From positions 56,602,145 through 56,666,144 of the forward strand of contig CM057468.1 of the NCBI GenBank assembly GCA_030035585.1: a stretch of 64,000 nucleotides of DNA. Direction: 5' to 3'. The stretch is from Dugong dugon. Lineage: Eukaryota > Chordata > Mammalia > Sirenia > Dugongidae. The position numbers were made by a program, and so were the translations under genes. The notes below the pieces were generated by a model that worked only from the letters and a program-made list of their open reading frames with translations, ran no database searches and was not told where the DNA came from. Below are positions 1 to 12,745 of this stretch, in pieces. Numbering within the stretch: the stretch's first letter is position 1; each line of letters begins with the position of its first letter.

Positions 1-44
1 TGAAGTTATGGTTGCTTTCTGAAAATATTCAGCTACTGTCATAT

Positions 45-220
45 TGTTGTTGAGTCAATTTTTGACTTACAGCAACCCCATGTGACAGACTAGAACTGTC
101 CCATAGGGCTATCTAGGCTGTAATCTTTATGGAAATAGATTGCCAGGTCTTTTTCCTGCAGAGCCACTGCGGCGGTTCACACGTGACCTTTCGGTTAGCA
201 GCCAAGCAGCTGATTTTTAT
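45..220 (-). repeat. AFROSINE (tRNA-derived SINE), antisense
   Basis: Reads as the reverse complement of the afrotherian SINE. The tail end (TGAGTCAATTTTTGACTTAC) comes first, then the AACTGTCCCATAGGG core, and the tRNA-like head (CTTTCGGTTAGCAGCCAAG) comes last. Confidence 0.9.
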
Positions 221-410
221 GCCAATGTCATAGTCACCACCACAGTCAACATTATCAGCTAAAATGTGAGACAATCAGTTACACGCACACTGGCAAGTGA
301 TTATTTGTCCTCAAAATTAAAAGTTCTATTTTTTACTGAGCCAACTGAAGTAGTTACTTGAACTTGAAAATTAAAACCAACACTTACATTGTGTGGTATC
401 GTTTTTAACC

Positions 411-604
411 AGCCCTGGTGGCATAGTGTTTTAGCACTCCACTACTAACTGAAAGGTTGGCAGTTCTAACCCACAGCAGCACTGCAGGAAAAAGATGGGG
501 CAGTCTGCTTCCATACAGATTTACAGCCTTGGAAACCCTATGGGGCAGTTCTACTCTGTTCTATAGGGTTGCTATGAGTCGGAATCCACTCGACAGCAAC
601 GGGT
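411..604 (+). repeat. AFROSINE, sense
   Basis: Begins AGCCCTGGTGGCATAGTG (degenerate polymerase III A box in the tRNA-like head), contains GGGGCAGTTCTACTCTG, and ends in the GAGTCGGAATCCACTCGAC palindromic tail. Near full length. Confidence 0.93.
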
Positions 605-802
605 GTTACGTCATTACAGAACTACAGAAGCCCTAGAAAAGCTCACAGTAATCAGATTTAATTTTAATGGGAAAGCAGGCAGATAAAACAAATCAATAAT
701 TCCTAGAGACTTACTGAGTGACACAAAACCACATATAATTCAAGACTCCTTTTTCCTTGATTTTGGAATATACTGTCAATAAATAAATGCATAAAAAATG
801 AA

Positions 803-954
803 ACTCACTGATGTCGAGTTGATTCTGACTCATAGCGACCCTATAGGATAGAGTAGAACTGCCTTATATGGCTTCCAAGGAAAGGATGGTGGACTCGAAC
901 TGCTGACCTTTTGCTTAGCAGCCGAGCTCTTAACCACAGTGCCATCAGGGCTCC
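803..954 (-). repeat. AFROSINE, antisense
   Basis: Starts with the reversed tail (GATGTCGAGTTGATTCTGAC) and ends with the reversed head (GTGCCATCAGGGCTCC). The middle segment present in the longer subtype is missing, so this is the short (about 150 bp) type. Confidence 0.92.
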
Positions 955-1054
955 ACATACACACATACATAAAAGTATTAATGTGCTTTCATCATTTTTT
1001 TTTCCATGCGTATGAACTTCTCCTTGATCTGTCTAATTCACCCTTATGCCTGGG

Positions 1055-1055
<1 letters not shown>

Positions 1056-1120
<65 letters not shown>

Positions 1121-1122
1121 TT
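1056..1122. repeat. (TG)n microsatellite ending in CG steps
   Basis: About 60 bp of alternating TG, ending TGTGCGCGCGTGTGT. Short spurious open frames on both strands here are dinucleotide artefacts. Confidence 0.97.
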
Positions 1123-2127
1123 GGAGACGGTGGTATATAAGCCAAAAGGGATATTAGGATTGTTATAGAAGCAATGTAAAGATAATGTTGTTGACATTCA
1201 AAATAGGATTTTGCATCAATAGGTATAAAAATCAATAGGTGAAAGAGGAATGTTTTTTCCAAATTCCTTTATATATTAAGGATTAAGATCATAGCCCTCT
1301 ACTAATGACAGCATCAGGAGAAGGCTGTCAGTGCTTCTCTGAATGATATCCAGAAAGGAGACTCTCTCTACCTGTGACAGGCAGTCATGAGGTTTCTGAA
1401 CTAGGCTACAGATAGAATATAATGCAGAGAAAGAAAAGGTCAAAAGCCCCCTTATATATTGATGAAAGGCAGACCAAGGAAGTATGACAGAAAGGGGGAC
1501 AGTAAAGAGTGATATGTGAACAAATGCTCACAGAGAGGAAAATTTGTTACGGAAGTTGAGAAAACTATAACAGGTCTTTTGCTGAGATTCACATTCAGGT
1601 TTTCTTTTCTTTTTTTTTTTTTTTTCAGTCTACATCTACAGTAACCTGTGAAGAGGTAAATGGAAGGCCAGAATGAAGCATTCCTAGGATGCTCTTGGTT
1701 CTTGTGTGGTGTGATTGCAAAACTCAAGTCTCATAATTTTCCAAGGGGTGTGCTAGGGGGAGGGTCTATGAAATGCACTAACTGTGGTTGGAGGCTAATG
1801 GAGTCCATGGCATAAGCTCAGGGAGACCTCCAACACCAGTGAGAGACGAAGTGAGGCTGCCTAAGCCCAGAAGCCCCACCAAGCTCCAGCTGGCAGTGAA
1901 AGCAGAAATTAGGAGGTAATTATCTGCCAAACACAGCTTCAAATGTTGGGAGATCAGGAACAACCAGGTGGATCACGAATGTTGCCATGGAAATCAGAGA
2001 GACCAGAGGACAACCCAAATATCCAGGGGCCCCTTCAAGTCTCTGCCTCTCCCTCAGCTATCCAAATGCCTTCTTAGAGAGAGGGAAGGATTGGGAGAGG
2101 ACTCAGAGATTAATCACCTAAAGACAC
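1123..2127. other. Intronic stretch, no recognised element
   Basis: Mostly AT-rich unique-looking sequence with a T-run near 1611-1626. The part from about 1738 to 2100 is richer in GC and codon-like in places, but no family was recognised and no splice-bounded exon could be built. Confidence 0.4.
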
Positions 2128-2644
2128 TGTCATTTGTGTCCCCCCAAAAATGTGTGTAGCAACTTGGCTAGGTCATGATTCCTAGTACTGTATAACTGTG
2201 TTATCTGATGTGATTTCCTTATATGTTGTAAACTCTACCACAATGATGAGATTATATGTGATCTCCTCATGTGTTGTAAATTCTATCACTGTGATGAGGT
2301 TATACTGATGAGGTTGACAAGATCAGTGTCCTAATGCAATCTCTTTTGAGATATAAAAGAGAGAAGGGAGCAGAGACAGATAGGAACCTCATATCACCAA
2401 GAAAGCAGTGCCGGGAGCAGAGTGCATCCTTTGGACCTGAGGTTCCTGCACAGACAAGCTCCCAAACCAAAGGAAGATTGATGACACAGACCTTCCTCCA
2501 GAGCTGATGGAGAAAGCGTTCCCCTGGAGCTGACGCCCTGAATTTGGACTTGTAGCCTACTGGACTGTGAGAGAATAAACTTCTCTTTGCTAAAGCCACC
2601 CACTCGTTGTATCTCTGTTAAAGCAGCACTAGATGACTGAGACA
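2128..2644 (+). mobile_element. Solo LTR, MaLR-like (ERVL-MaLR)
   Basis: Has the layout of a MaLR-type LTR: near the start TTGTGTCCCCCCAAAAATG, a TTTTGAGATATAAAAGAGAG TATA-like region near 2345, and the end GTGAGAGAATAAACTTCTC (poly(A) signal) followed by AAGCCACCCACTCGTTG and a CTGAGACA-like terminus. It shares this plan with the paired LTRs at 53-54.8 kb. No internal region flanks it, so it is probably a solo LTR. No clear target-site duplication was seen. Confidence 0.7.
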
Positions 2645-4240
2645 GAGACTGAGTCCAATAATAAGATGCTCTTTGAAGAAACCATTTTTAAACTGTAAGG
2701 AGGCTTTGAACTAGAAGAGATTGATGCACTGTTAATTGTGAAGTAGATCACTGCAACTGGGAGAAAAAAGAAACTACATATTCGTCACACATCTAAGTGA
2801 GCATGGGTAATTCTGTGTCCCCTTTTTAAGGTCAGGAATTACTCTTCTGGGTGCCAGGGAAAAAAATCTAGCCACGATTCTGGGCAGAAGTCCCCAAGGA
2901 TATGCTGCATACCTGGCTAGCGGGATATATTAAATTCTGAATTAATGTTGTAATAATACAACTTACTGAACTGCTCAGAATTCACCTAGAATCTTTACCA
3001 AGATTTTGCTTATATAACATTCTAAAACAATTTTTTAAAATATGCTTTTACCTTTTAAATATTTCTGACCATGTAGCTAATAAACAAAATATGGAGGCAG
3101 CTTTAATCATCTGCTGAATAATATGTACACAGAAGCCTAGTTTTGTTGACAGAAATAAGATCTATCAATCTTGAAATAGTCTTTCAAAAGTTTAACTCAC
3201 TTTATAAATACGTAGGAGGATCTGGACCTAACATGTGTCCAAAACTGTGGTTCAGAAATACTTGTACACGTTAGGTGGGGGCTGGCCCAGAGAAAATCTA
3301 TTCGTATGAGGAACTGAGCAAAGTTGGGATGACAGAGTGGAAATGTGCTTTAGGGTGGAGAATCATACAAACTCGGTCCATAAGGAAGACTGAATAATCA
3401 GAGGAGGGGGCACAATTCTGAAGGCAACAGAGTGTCTATCACTGAGATCCTCCCAGTCCATACTCCCAAAACTCATGGCTATTAAGTAGAGTAGAAAGGG
3501 GTAGAGAAATTGAAAAGGCTGTCAGTAAAAACTGAAATAGGCAATGCAGTTAAAATTCCATAAAACAATGGGAAGGAAGAAGTAACACCGTGGTATCAAT
3601 TGAAAAGAGGCAGATTCCCCACTTTTCTATGGACCTCAGAGAATCCAGAGCAATGGCAATGTGAAGACTCCAGAACAACAGTAACAGATGTTAAGTAGTG
3701 GCCAGGAGGACACACCAGTAGGAAAGAAATGGAGAAAGAAAGAAGAGGGGAGAGCAGAGAGAGGGAGAGTGATGGGGGAAAAAAAAGTCCTGCAATTCAG
3801 AAGCATATGGCAATTGTTCATATTAGTCATCATCTGGAGGCTCCTAAAATAATTAGGAAGATGCTCTCTCTACAGAGGCATGGAGAAACTGTAACAGGAG
3901 GGAGAGTAAGGGCCAAAAAGTCTAGTTACACATCTATTTATAATACTTAGCCACTAGACAATACTATCAACATTCAAAAGAAGAAAAGCATGTTGTAATC
4001 TCTCTTACTGGTAGTGAAACAGAATAAGAATTGTTAAGTTAAACACTATTTATGGGGACATGAATAGTAGAAACACAATCACAGTCATGGCAGAATGCAA
4101 TGTAGAATATATAGAAAGCAAGTACTAGAAAACTAATATAGAAAGTTCAGGTTTTCAGTTTTATTATAAATTTCCCTATTTTATGAATTCCTGTTCTTTA
4201 TTATCAATAATGGTAATAATATTTGTAGTAGCCATCATTG
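2645..4240. other. Intronic stretch, no recognised element
   Basis: AT-rich, with purine-rich runs around 3729-3790. The stretch holds no exon-like frame with splice sites and no repeat family I can name. Confidence 0.4.
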
Positions 4241-4244
4241 AAAA

Positions 4245-4445
4245 ATTTTTGAGTACTTACTAAGATCCAGGCACAGTGAAAAGCTCTTTGGCTATATTAA
4301 CTCATGTAATTCTTACAACAAACATCAACAAAGGTGCTGTTATTTAATAGCTTTATACATGAGATTCAGAGAACTTATTCAGCTAGTAATTAGTGGAGTT
4401 GGGATGAGAACCCGGAAAAAAAAAACAGCATGGTCTCTTAACCCA
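4245..4445 (-). repeat. MIR SINE, antisense
   Basis: Follows the reverse MIR order: a CCAGGCACAGTGAAAAGC-like start, TTAACTCATGTAATTCTTAC, an AGATTCAGAGAACTTATTC core, then AGCTAGTAATTAGTGGAG and GAGAACCCGG. Confidence 0.8.
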
Positions 4446-4749
4446 TATTGATTTTTAGGTTAGTAAAAAAAATCTAATTCTAAAAAGATAAATAAAAAAT
4501 AAATTTTTTTTTAAATTCTAAACTAAAAAAAATTAAAGATTCTAATCATACTGTAGAATCAAAGATTTTCCTAATTAAATCAATTAGCCAGGTGAATGGT
4601 AAGACCTACATAAATGTTTTATCTTTAAAGGTACTGAACTTCTATCATGCTAAAATTCTTCATATATTCTTTAAATAAATGTTACAGTTTGAACCTGGAA
4701 TAGCTGGGTTTCTCTTGAGCGTTGTAATTTGTCTGTCATTATTCTTAGA

Positions 4750-4973
4750 GCAGTGGTTCTCAATGGGATGACTTCCCCCTAGGGGACATTTGGCAATGTC
4801 TAGAAACATTTTTGGTGATTACAACTGAGGCAAAGGTATTACTGACTTCCAGTGGGTAGAAGCCAGGGATCCTGCTAAACATCCTAAAATGCACAGGAAT
4901 TTTAGATTTCTGGAAAGAATTGTTCAGTCCAAAATGTCAATAACGGCAAGGTTGAGAAATTCTGCCCTAGAAT
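4750..4973 (+). repeat. MER20 (hAT-Charlie DNA transposon)
   Basis: Near full length at about 220 bp. Starts AGCAGTGGTTCTCAATGGG, contains GGGGACATTTGGCAATGTCT and CTGCTAAACATCCTAAAATG, and ends AGGTTGAGAAATTCTG. MER20 copies are known in other placental mammals to carry transcription-factor sites used in endometrial gene regulation. Nothing here shows activity. Confidence 0.9.
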
Positions 4974-7226
4974 TATTGAGAACTATATAAATAACTGTGT
5001 TTCCTTCTTCATATTGGTTGCTAGGAATCCTAAAGCAAATTGGTGGTACCCCTCTAGCAAAACAGTAGCTACTACAGTGTGCACTTTGTATATTAATCTC
5101 ATCCCTGGACTCACTAAACTTTCTCTTTTGAATGATTACTACCTCTATGTTAAAAAAAAGAAAAAAGAAACCAAGTTCGTGTTTATTTGTTTGTTATTGG
5201 AAGCTGCTTTAAATTCTTCATGGAATATAGCTGAAGAAAAAACAGATAAATAAGGAAGAAGAAACAAAAAGAGAAAGTAGAGAAAGAGTATGAAAAAGAA
5301 GAAGGAGAGGAAATAGGAAGGAAAATGTTGTATATTTTCTTTCTTTTTTTTTTTAATATGTTGTGCTTTGTCTCTTGCTCTTTTTTATTTTTTAATCTTT
5401 GGAATACAACCAAGAATAATTTTTATCAACATTGTTCCACTCCTGAATTTATCCAAATAATTCTGAGAACAGAACAGAGCCAACTCTATTTTAAAGTTAT
5501 TATTAAGTATTGTTCTGCCCTTTTAAGTTTCACAAATGTTAATGACAGAGCCAGAAAAAACCTTTCAAAGTTCTTCCCAAGTTTTTGCTCCAATCTCAAC
5601 TTACCTTTCCTTAATACATCAAAGAAAAAGGACTGCAATTTCTCTTCACGATTTCAAAAATATGAGTGACAAAATTAAAAGATCAAGGGATATCATATGA
5701 TTATAGGCATCTACACAAAAAGAAAAAAAAAAAATCCAGACAATTTCTACTTTTTAAAAGTCAGGTCTTTGAGAAATTGTTGTTCATGAGTGTTGGTTTT
5801 GTCCCTGCACACATGGCAAGATGGAAGGAGATGGAGAGCCTGCTGCCTCTGAGCGACCATGACTCATTTTGTTGACTAGAAATATGTAAACACCATTTCT
5901 GAGTATGCTTATCCTTCTATATGCTCACTTCCTTTGAAACATAATTCCAAGCAGCCAAGAGTTCAGAACAATGTTGTAAAAAATATTGCTTTCACAGTTT
6001 CTTTATTCTAATGTGAATGAGAAACATGAATATAAATGATAAGAAGCCAAGACAGACTTAGAATTTGCAAGAACATGAAGGCATTTCCGGAGTATACTTC
6101 CTTATTCAGAAGGCTCTGTGCTTCTGCAAACCTTCTGGGTAAGTACTTAGTATCCTTCAGTTTTTACTTTGTCTATTATTCACTGTGAGAATGATCACAT
6201 TAAGATAGACAACAAAATAAAACCATGAAATGATGTGTAAAAAAAATGACCAAGGTTCCAAGGAAGCCAATGGTCCATAAATAGATCTGTCAATGGATAA
6301 TATACATTGTCATGTCATTTACAGTTTAAAAAAATAGTAATAACAACCCCCTTTTTCCAAAATAACAACCACGTTCTCTCTTCTTCCTCAGATCAGAGGC
6401 AAGAATAATTTAAATCTAACTAGAGTGTGAATAATTTTTTTTTTTTTGGTTGCTAAGGTGAATAGATGACCAAGATGGACATACTGTGACCAAGTATAGC
6501 CTATGGACAGGGACAGAGTACAAAAAAGAGCCTGGAGAGACTGGCATATAGAAGTAATACAGATCAGAGCGAACACAATGGTTACATGGTGGATGACTCT
6601 AGAAGCTGGACTGGTAATGCATGTGGAATGTAAGATAAGGTAAATTGAGGGCCTGTTCTGGCAAGAAATCTGGTAGACTGGTGTGTCTATAACCAGGCAA
6701 TGACTACATAGCTCCAGACAATTTTTATCATAAGAAAATAAGGGAATAATGTTTTATCAGTAGCCACAATCTGTATTCTTAAGTGTAATTTTCAATCTTA
6801 AATATTGACTTTTTTTTTTAATCCTTGGCCAGGCTAAAATAAACCTATCCATGTTTTGAACATCCCTGGCTTGCCAATGCCTAATGTCTGCAGTCCAGAA
6901 TGGCCTTTTTACACAAAATTCCAAGGTTGTAAAGCAGGAAGTGCAAAGAAGTGTCTCAGAAACTAGCTGGGTAGATTCTCTGGGTGCATTCAGCACAGTT
7001 CAACTCAAGGGTATTTCTCAAGGTAGGCACTTGGAGAGTGTCACTACTCTAACAAAACATTCAGGGAGTATGTTTATAAAGGATTCCAACCTCTGCCTGA
7101 GAATAAGATTACAGAATGTTGCTCAAGTTTTGAAGTATGATGTTTCCAGTAAATATTAAAAATATTCAGAGCCCCACAGAGAGTTTTATCACATTATTAA
7201 AATTTGTTACTTAAGAAAATACATAA
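4974..7226. other. Intronic stretch with A/T- and GA-rich simple tracts
   Basis: Contains A-runs near 5150, 5720 and 6240, T-runs near 5344 and 6428, and a GA-rich block at about 5249-5325. The open frames present depend on these tracts. No exon or named repeat was recognised. Confidence 0.4.
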
Positions 7227-7378
7227 AAAACCTTTTGCCACTGAATCAATTCCAACTCATAGTGACCTTATAGGACAAAGTAGAACTGCCCCATAGGGTT
7301 TCCTAGGAATGGCTGGTGGATTCAAACTGCCAACCTTTTGGTTAGCAGCTGTAGCTCTTAATCACTATGCCACCAGGT
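7227..7378 (-). repeat. AFROSINE, antisense, short type
   Basis: Order is reversed tail (CACTGAATCAATTCCAACTC), TAGAACTGCCCCATAGGG core, then reversed head ending ATGCCACCAGGTA. Confidence 0.9.
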
Positions 7379-8687
7379 ACATAGTAATGAAAAATTATAA
7401 GTAATTCAGCAATTTGAAATAAATTTTGAGTACATTAATTGCAGCAACACCTACATGCACTTGAAAATGTAGTCCACATATCTGTGACACATAATACTTA
7501 TTCAGTCCATGGACAATGCCTGGCAAACATATGAACTCAAGGATGTCTTATAATTATTTCACAGTTCCCCAAGAGTTTGTGGCTATAACTTAAGAGTAAT
7601 TGGTCTAAATTTGTTCTTTTGCCTATGGCATAGAAAGCTGCAAATAATGACACTCTCACCCTAATAACAGGTAAAAAGCCAGATAACTACTAAATCATAA
7701 TTTTTTTTTAGCACATTACAGAGCTAAGATCACAGGCAACCAAGTAACTTGAATTAGAAAAGAAAAATGCCCTCCATGGAGTAATGGCACACACAAACCA
7801 CCTTCACCAGAGCATGGGAGAGAGAAATGGTTTCCATATAAGCTGGTAAGAAGAAATCAGCTGTAATGTTAACAAATTGTTAAAGGTCAAATGTGGGTTA
7901 GCCTGTCAGTTTGAAATAGCTGACCGTGAATAGGGGAATTCACAGTCACTCTCGAGTTGTTTCCCACGCTCCTTCATTGGGTGCTCATGAGAAAAACTGG
8001 AGGCAAGGCTAGAGAATAGAGGCTGCCAGAGGAGAGGCACAGAGCCCTTCCAGCTTTCCTGGAAACTTCTCTCCTACAAAGCAAAAAGTTTCAGCCCCTA
8101 GGGGAGGAGCAGCAAACTTTCTGGCCCTCAGGACACAGACAAGTATCAATAGCTTCTGGGACAGCAAGACAGGCAAAAAACCCTTCTGCCATTTTGGACA
8201 GGGTAGGAAAACCTTTGGCCCCTCACACATAGGTAAAGTTCCGTTGCTGCAGAAAGAGTTGAAGAAAAAATTCTCTAGCCCTGGAAGATGGGGAGATAGT
8301 CATCTTGGACCCAGTACCCTAAACTGATACCAAGTAGAAGTATGCTAACATTGGGAAATTCAAACATAAATATGAGGCAGGGTTTGACTGCCACAGGAAG
8401 GAGGGTTGGAATGCTATGAAAAGGTCCGGGCATACAGGTCTACCTATGACTGAGGCTTAACTATGACAATAAAGAACATCCCCTGCCCTCACCAAAAGTC
8501 TAGTCATAAGCAATAAGTAAAAGCACTCTACCACATGGAAAGTGGTAAGAACATGGAGAGAGACACCTTCTGTGGCACACAGGGGCTGCTAATAGTTGAG
8601 GAGGAAGCAGGACCACTGAGAAAATCTCTCCAGTACCAGGGCCCCTACCTTAAGCACAAGCCATACTGCTAGAGAAATTTAAAGACT
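7379..8687. other. Intronic stretch, possibly the decayed 5' part of a LINE
   Basis: No confident family. From about 7990 the sequence is more GC-rich and may be the 5' region of the HAL1/L1ME-like element that becomes recognisable near 8.93 kb. No exon was seen. Confidence 0.35.
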
Positions 8688-8736
8688 GTGTCACTATGAG
8701 TCTAAATCAACTTGACTGCACCTAACAACAACAATT
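8688..8736 (+). repeat. AFROSINE/RTE 3' tail fragment
   Basis: Only the shared 3' terminus is present: TGTCACTATGAGTC, a degraded GACTCGAC-like palindrome, then CACCTAACAACAACAA. Confidence 0.7.
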
Positions 8737-8929
8737 GTACCAAAAGTAACAATAGCAACAAGAAAACTCAAATCTAGCTCACCTCCTGACTAGACTGACT
8801 GAACCCTCTACAAAGAGGAAGAGGCTTGCCGATTTCCAGACAGTAATGTGATTTATCTCAGGCTCTACAATTCTACGCATGCTGTCTAGCATTACAAAAA
8901 AAAAAAGACACACTAAAAATCAGGACAAA

Positions 8930-10540
8930 ACAAAACAATATTGAGATAAAGTGATCAACAGAGTAAGACTCAGAGATAACCCACATTAGAACTATCAGAC
9001 AAGGACTTTGAAATATCTGTGATTAATATGTTAAAGGCACCAATGGAAAAGTTGAACAAGATTAATGAACAGATCGGAAATTTCAGTAGAAAGATGAGAA
9101 ATACAATGAAACCTGTGAGAACAGGAACTTGATGGGATTGCCTTGTTTTTCCAGGTCCACAAGTTTTCCACCTTTGACAGGGTGTAGCCTTACCACTTTT
9201 TTATTGCTTTCTATTAGTGGAAAATATTTGAGTCTTCCTTCTTTGACAAGTTTCCACCTTATACAGGCTTCAGCTTTTGCAGGTTTTACTCTATAAGGAA
9301 GAGTCAAATGGAAATGCTAAAAATAAACAACTTTCAGAGATGAAGAATTCCTTTAATAGGTTCAACAGTAGAATCAACACAGTTGAGAGGAAAATCAATA
9401 AAAATCAAGTATACAAAAACATAAAGAGAAAAGAGTTATAAAAATAGAAAAGAGCATCTAAGAATGTGAATGAATACCAAATGGTCTAATAAAGGTAATT
9501 AGAGTCTTGGAAGGGAGGGAGACAGAAAGAATGAAGCAGAAAAAATATTGAAGAGCTACTACCTGAAAATTAAAAGAAAACAAAAATGTAACCAAAGACC
9601 CAAAAAACTCAAAGCATAATTATAAACAAATTAATCGCACAAACAAGAAAACTTTACTTAGACACATCATGGTCATCAATCATGCAAACAAGAAAACCAT
9701 ACCTAGACATATCATAGTAAAACTGCTAAAAACTAAAGAGAATATCTTGAAGGCGGCCAGAGAAAAGAGACACATACGTAGAAAGGAACAAAGATGAGAA
9801 ATACATAAAATTTCGTAGAAGAATTTATTCACGCTAGAAAACAACGGAATGGGTTCAGAGTATTGAAGGGAGAGAAAATATCAACACAGAACTCTAGAAC
9901 AGCAATATATTTTTTTAATGAAGGTAAAATAAAGATTTTTTTCATACAGACAAATAAAAGCTAAAGTACTGTATTACCATCAGATCAAAGCTAGAAAAAA
10001 ATTTTTTTTTTTTTTTTTTTGGTAAGGAAAGTTATTTAGGAAAAACAGTATGATACTGGATAGAAACTCAGACCTACACAAAGAAATGAAGATGATCAAA
10101 TAGTAATAATGCAGGCAAATATATATAATTTTTTCTTATATTTAATCTCTTAAAAAAGATAATTGGCTACCTAAAACAAAAATTAAAACAATGTATTGCA
10201 GGTTTATAACATATGTAAAAATCAAATGTATGACAACAATAACACAATGAATGAGAAGGGGGAACAACAAGTATACTGCTTTAAGGTTCTTACACTATAC
10301 CTGAAATGTATTTGAAGGCAGACTGTTATAAATTAAAGATGAATATCATGCCCAAGACACTGCTAAAAAATGAAACAAAGATGTGCAATTAATAAGTCAA
10401 TGGAGATAAAATGAAATTTTTTTAAAATACTTAATCTGAAAGAAGGCAGAAAAAGGAAAAACAACAAAAACCAGATGGGACAAATAGACAAACCAGCCAG
10501 ATAGTAGGTCTAAATCCAACAACATAAAGAATGACCGGTC
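8930..10540 (+). repeat. HAL1 / L1ME-like old LINE (ORF1-bearing part)
   Basis: Words typical of HAL1/L1 ORF1 appear in order: AGAACTATCAGACAAGGAC, TTAATATGTTAAAGGC, CTAGACATATCATAGTAAAA, ATCTTGAAGGCGGCCAGAG and GAAACTCAGACCTACA, with AAGGCAGAAAAAG near the end. The reading frame is destroyed by many stops. A small DNA transposon sits inside at 9102-9293 and a T-run at about 10002-10020. The strand is antisense to HDAC9. It could be a very old L1 rather than HAL1. Confidence 0.7.
9102..9293 (+). mobile_element. Small non-autonomous DNA transposon, copy 1
   Basis: About 192 bp bounded by terminal inverted repeats (left TACAATGAAACCTG, right CAGGTTTTACTCTA). It shares most of its length with the copy at 21891-22083, which lies in the opposite orientation. 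The TA at each edge suggests a TA target, as in Tc1/mariner-type elements. It interrupts the HAL1-like LINE, so it is younger than that LINE. Confidence 0.8.
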
Positions 10541-10850
10541 CAGATTACTGCTGCGCAACATGTGGCCCATGGAACCATGACGGTCCACAGAGTATTTGTT
10601 GCCAGTCCACAACAAGATAAATACAAGTAAACATTTAGAAACTTTTACAGCAATTTGTGTGGAGTATATTCATGTCTGTTGAACCTAATAATAAATAATT
10701 GGGAATTTTATTTTGTATGTCTTTTTTATTTCTTTTTTTGTAATTTATTTTTATTGCATTCTACAAAAGTATTACTCAATGACAAACTGGAAATAAAACA
10801 CAAATAAACAAAAATTTGTCCTTCACCACACGATAATTTGAGAAGCACTG
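10541..10850 (+). repeat. hAT-like DNA transposon fragment, family A copy 1
   Basis: Shares words with 40147-40425: ACATTTAGAAACTTTTACAG here against ATGTTTAGAAATTTTTATAG there, each followed by a CTGNTGAAYCTAATA-like stretch. It ends AATTTGAGAAGCACTG, which resembles a hAT-type terminal inverted repeat. The exact family was not identified. Confidence 0.55.
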
Positions 10851-12745
10851 AATTCATAGAGAAAGAAATTCCCTTCCAAATTGTATAGAGAAAGAGCTCT
10901 GTTTGAGGGGAGGGATAGAAAGAATAGGTGGAGCTAGAAGGCAAAACTGGAAATATGTGTTAGGAGTTTTATTAATTAGCCCTGTCAAGATAGGTTGCAC
11001 CAAGAGAGAATGGCTACAATCATTTCTCTAAAGCAGTATACCTATACAGTTTGTACCTAGAGGTTTCCACCACCCCAGGACTTGCAGAAATTGTTAGGCC
11101 TTCTCACAAGCTTTTTAACAGTGATTCCACAGAACCAACCTTTGAACAGTCTCCTCTATCTTATCCCATTTTTTTGGGTGGTGGCATTGATGAGGAAAAT
11201 CAATAAAAAAATCAATAGCACTTTATTTATTTTGACTTTGGAGTTAGAGACCTTGAAGACCAGCACTTCCACCACATAAAAGCTACTCAAACTTGGGCAA
11301 GTTCGCTAACTGCCCCAATACCCACAGAAAATATCATAGATAATATATCATCTTCCTCATAGGATTACTGTTGGCATTAAATTAGTCAACTCATGTAAGT
11401 GTTTAACATACTACAACCTAGTTCTGAAAGCAGCAAGCTCTTGGTAAATGTAAACTAAGGAAGAAAAAAAAAAATCCCAGAGTTTTATTTCCAACATTAC
11501 TTTGTATTCTGAAGCACATCAAAGAACAAAAATCATCTGTGATAATGCTGGAAGCCAGAAACTCCCTCCAATCAGAAAGCTACATTTTTTTCTTTTTTAA
11601 GCAACATATGGATCTAGTTCAAGTGGAGTTTCCTGAATGAATGTGGGCCTTTGCAGACTTTTCCAAGCACACTCAGCATAGCTCAACCACTGGCTCCCGA
11701 AACGAAATGCTCTGAAAAGCTGCACATGATAGGAATTAAGCTACCTGTCCTGAAAGTGGATGTGATGGTATTTAAAAGGGAAAGGGAATGACTTAGAAGA
11801 AAAGGAATTTAGGCACCGTCTCCTTTGTATAACTGAAATGCGGCTTGTTGATTCCCTTCAGAAATATTCACAGAGTTAATATAATAGTATTGTGACCACT
11901 AACAAAACAGGTTTCGTATGCACTATACACAGATAATGTGGTACACGATTCTTCCTCAGATGCCTCAAATGTTTTGCCCTGAAAGTTGGGAAACAAAACT
12001 CCTCACCTAATACTAAGCAGCTTGGTAAGCTCTTGCTGCTATGCTATGCTATGCGGCTGCTAGGGCCACGGGGCATTTCTGAATAATTGAGTTTAAGCTT
12101 AAATAATGATCAGATGCCCCTAGAAACCTACTGACAGACACCAGACTCAACAAAGAAACAGGTTTTTCAGCGCATTACCGATTCTGTGCCGTTGTAGGCA
12201 TGGTGTCTAAAAATTTAACTGTAAAAGAGATTAAATATATTTTTAATTTTTGCACTGCTTCAGGCAAGAAGTGTTTTTTTTTAATGAATCATCTGTTGTA
12301 CATCAAATATTCCTGCATAAAGTATCTTGATTTAATAACTTAGAAATTACCTAAGTTTTTTAAATCACTGAAATAATTTTAGCTTTATTTAATTACTGAA
12401 ACATTTTAGTATTAATTTTTCTGACTCTGTTTTGAACTTTACACATTGCATATAATGGCACCTTTAAGTCAATTTATTATTTGCTTGTTTTGAGAAGAAG
12501 TGTTGAGAAGTGCAGTGTTTTTCTACCCTCAAGCTTCCACTCTTATGTCTAAAGACTCCAGTATATATTTTGTTTCTGGGAATGGTGATACAGGAGGTGA
12601 CAGTTCGGAAGATTCAGAAAATGAAAAGCCTAATTTTTTAGTAGATTCAATGGAAGAGGTAGTAAAGTCAAACTTATTGCTCAAAGAAAGAAAGCAGTAA
12701 ATATCATTGGTTAGCATCAGAGAAAGATGTGGGGGATGAGGTGGA
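10851..12745. other. Intronic stretch with one likely MIR
   Basis: About 11250-11425 reads like a sense MIR: CTCAAACTTGGGCAAGTTCG, then TCATCTTCCTCATAGGATTA and an AACTCATGTAAGTGTTTAAC-like end. Elsewhere there is an A-run at 11461-11473, three TGCTA repeats near 12040 and a short open frame at 12500-12700. No exon was recognised. Confidence 0.5.

Noticed and set aside
1044-1262. Open frames over the (TG)n array on both strands
   Set aside because: Dinucleotide repeats stay open in several frames. The products are His-Thr or Cys-Val runs with no gene context.
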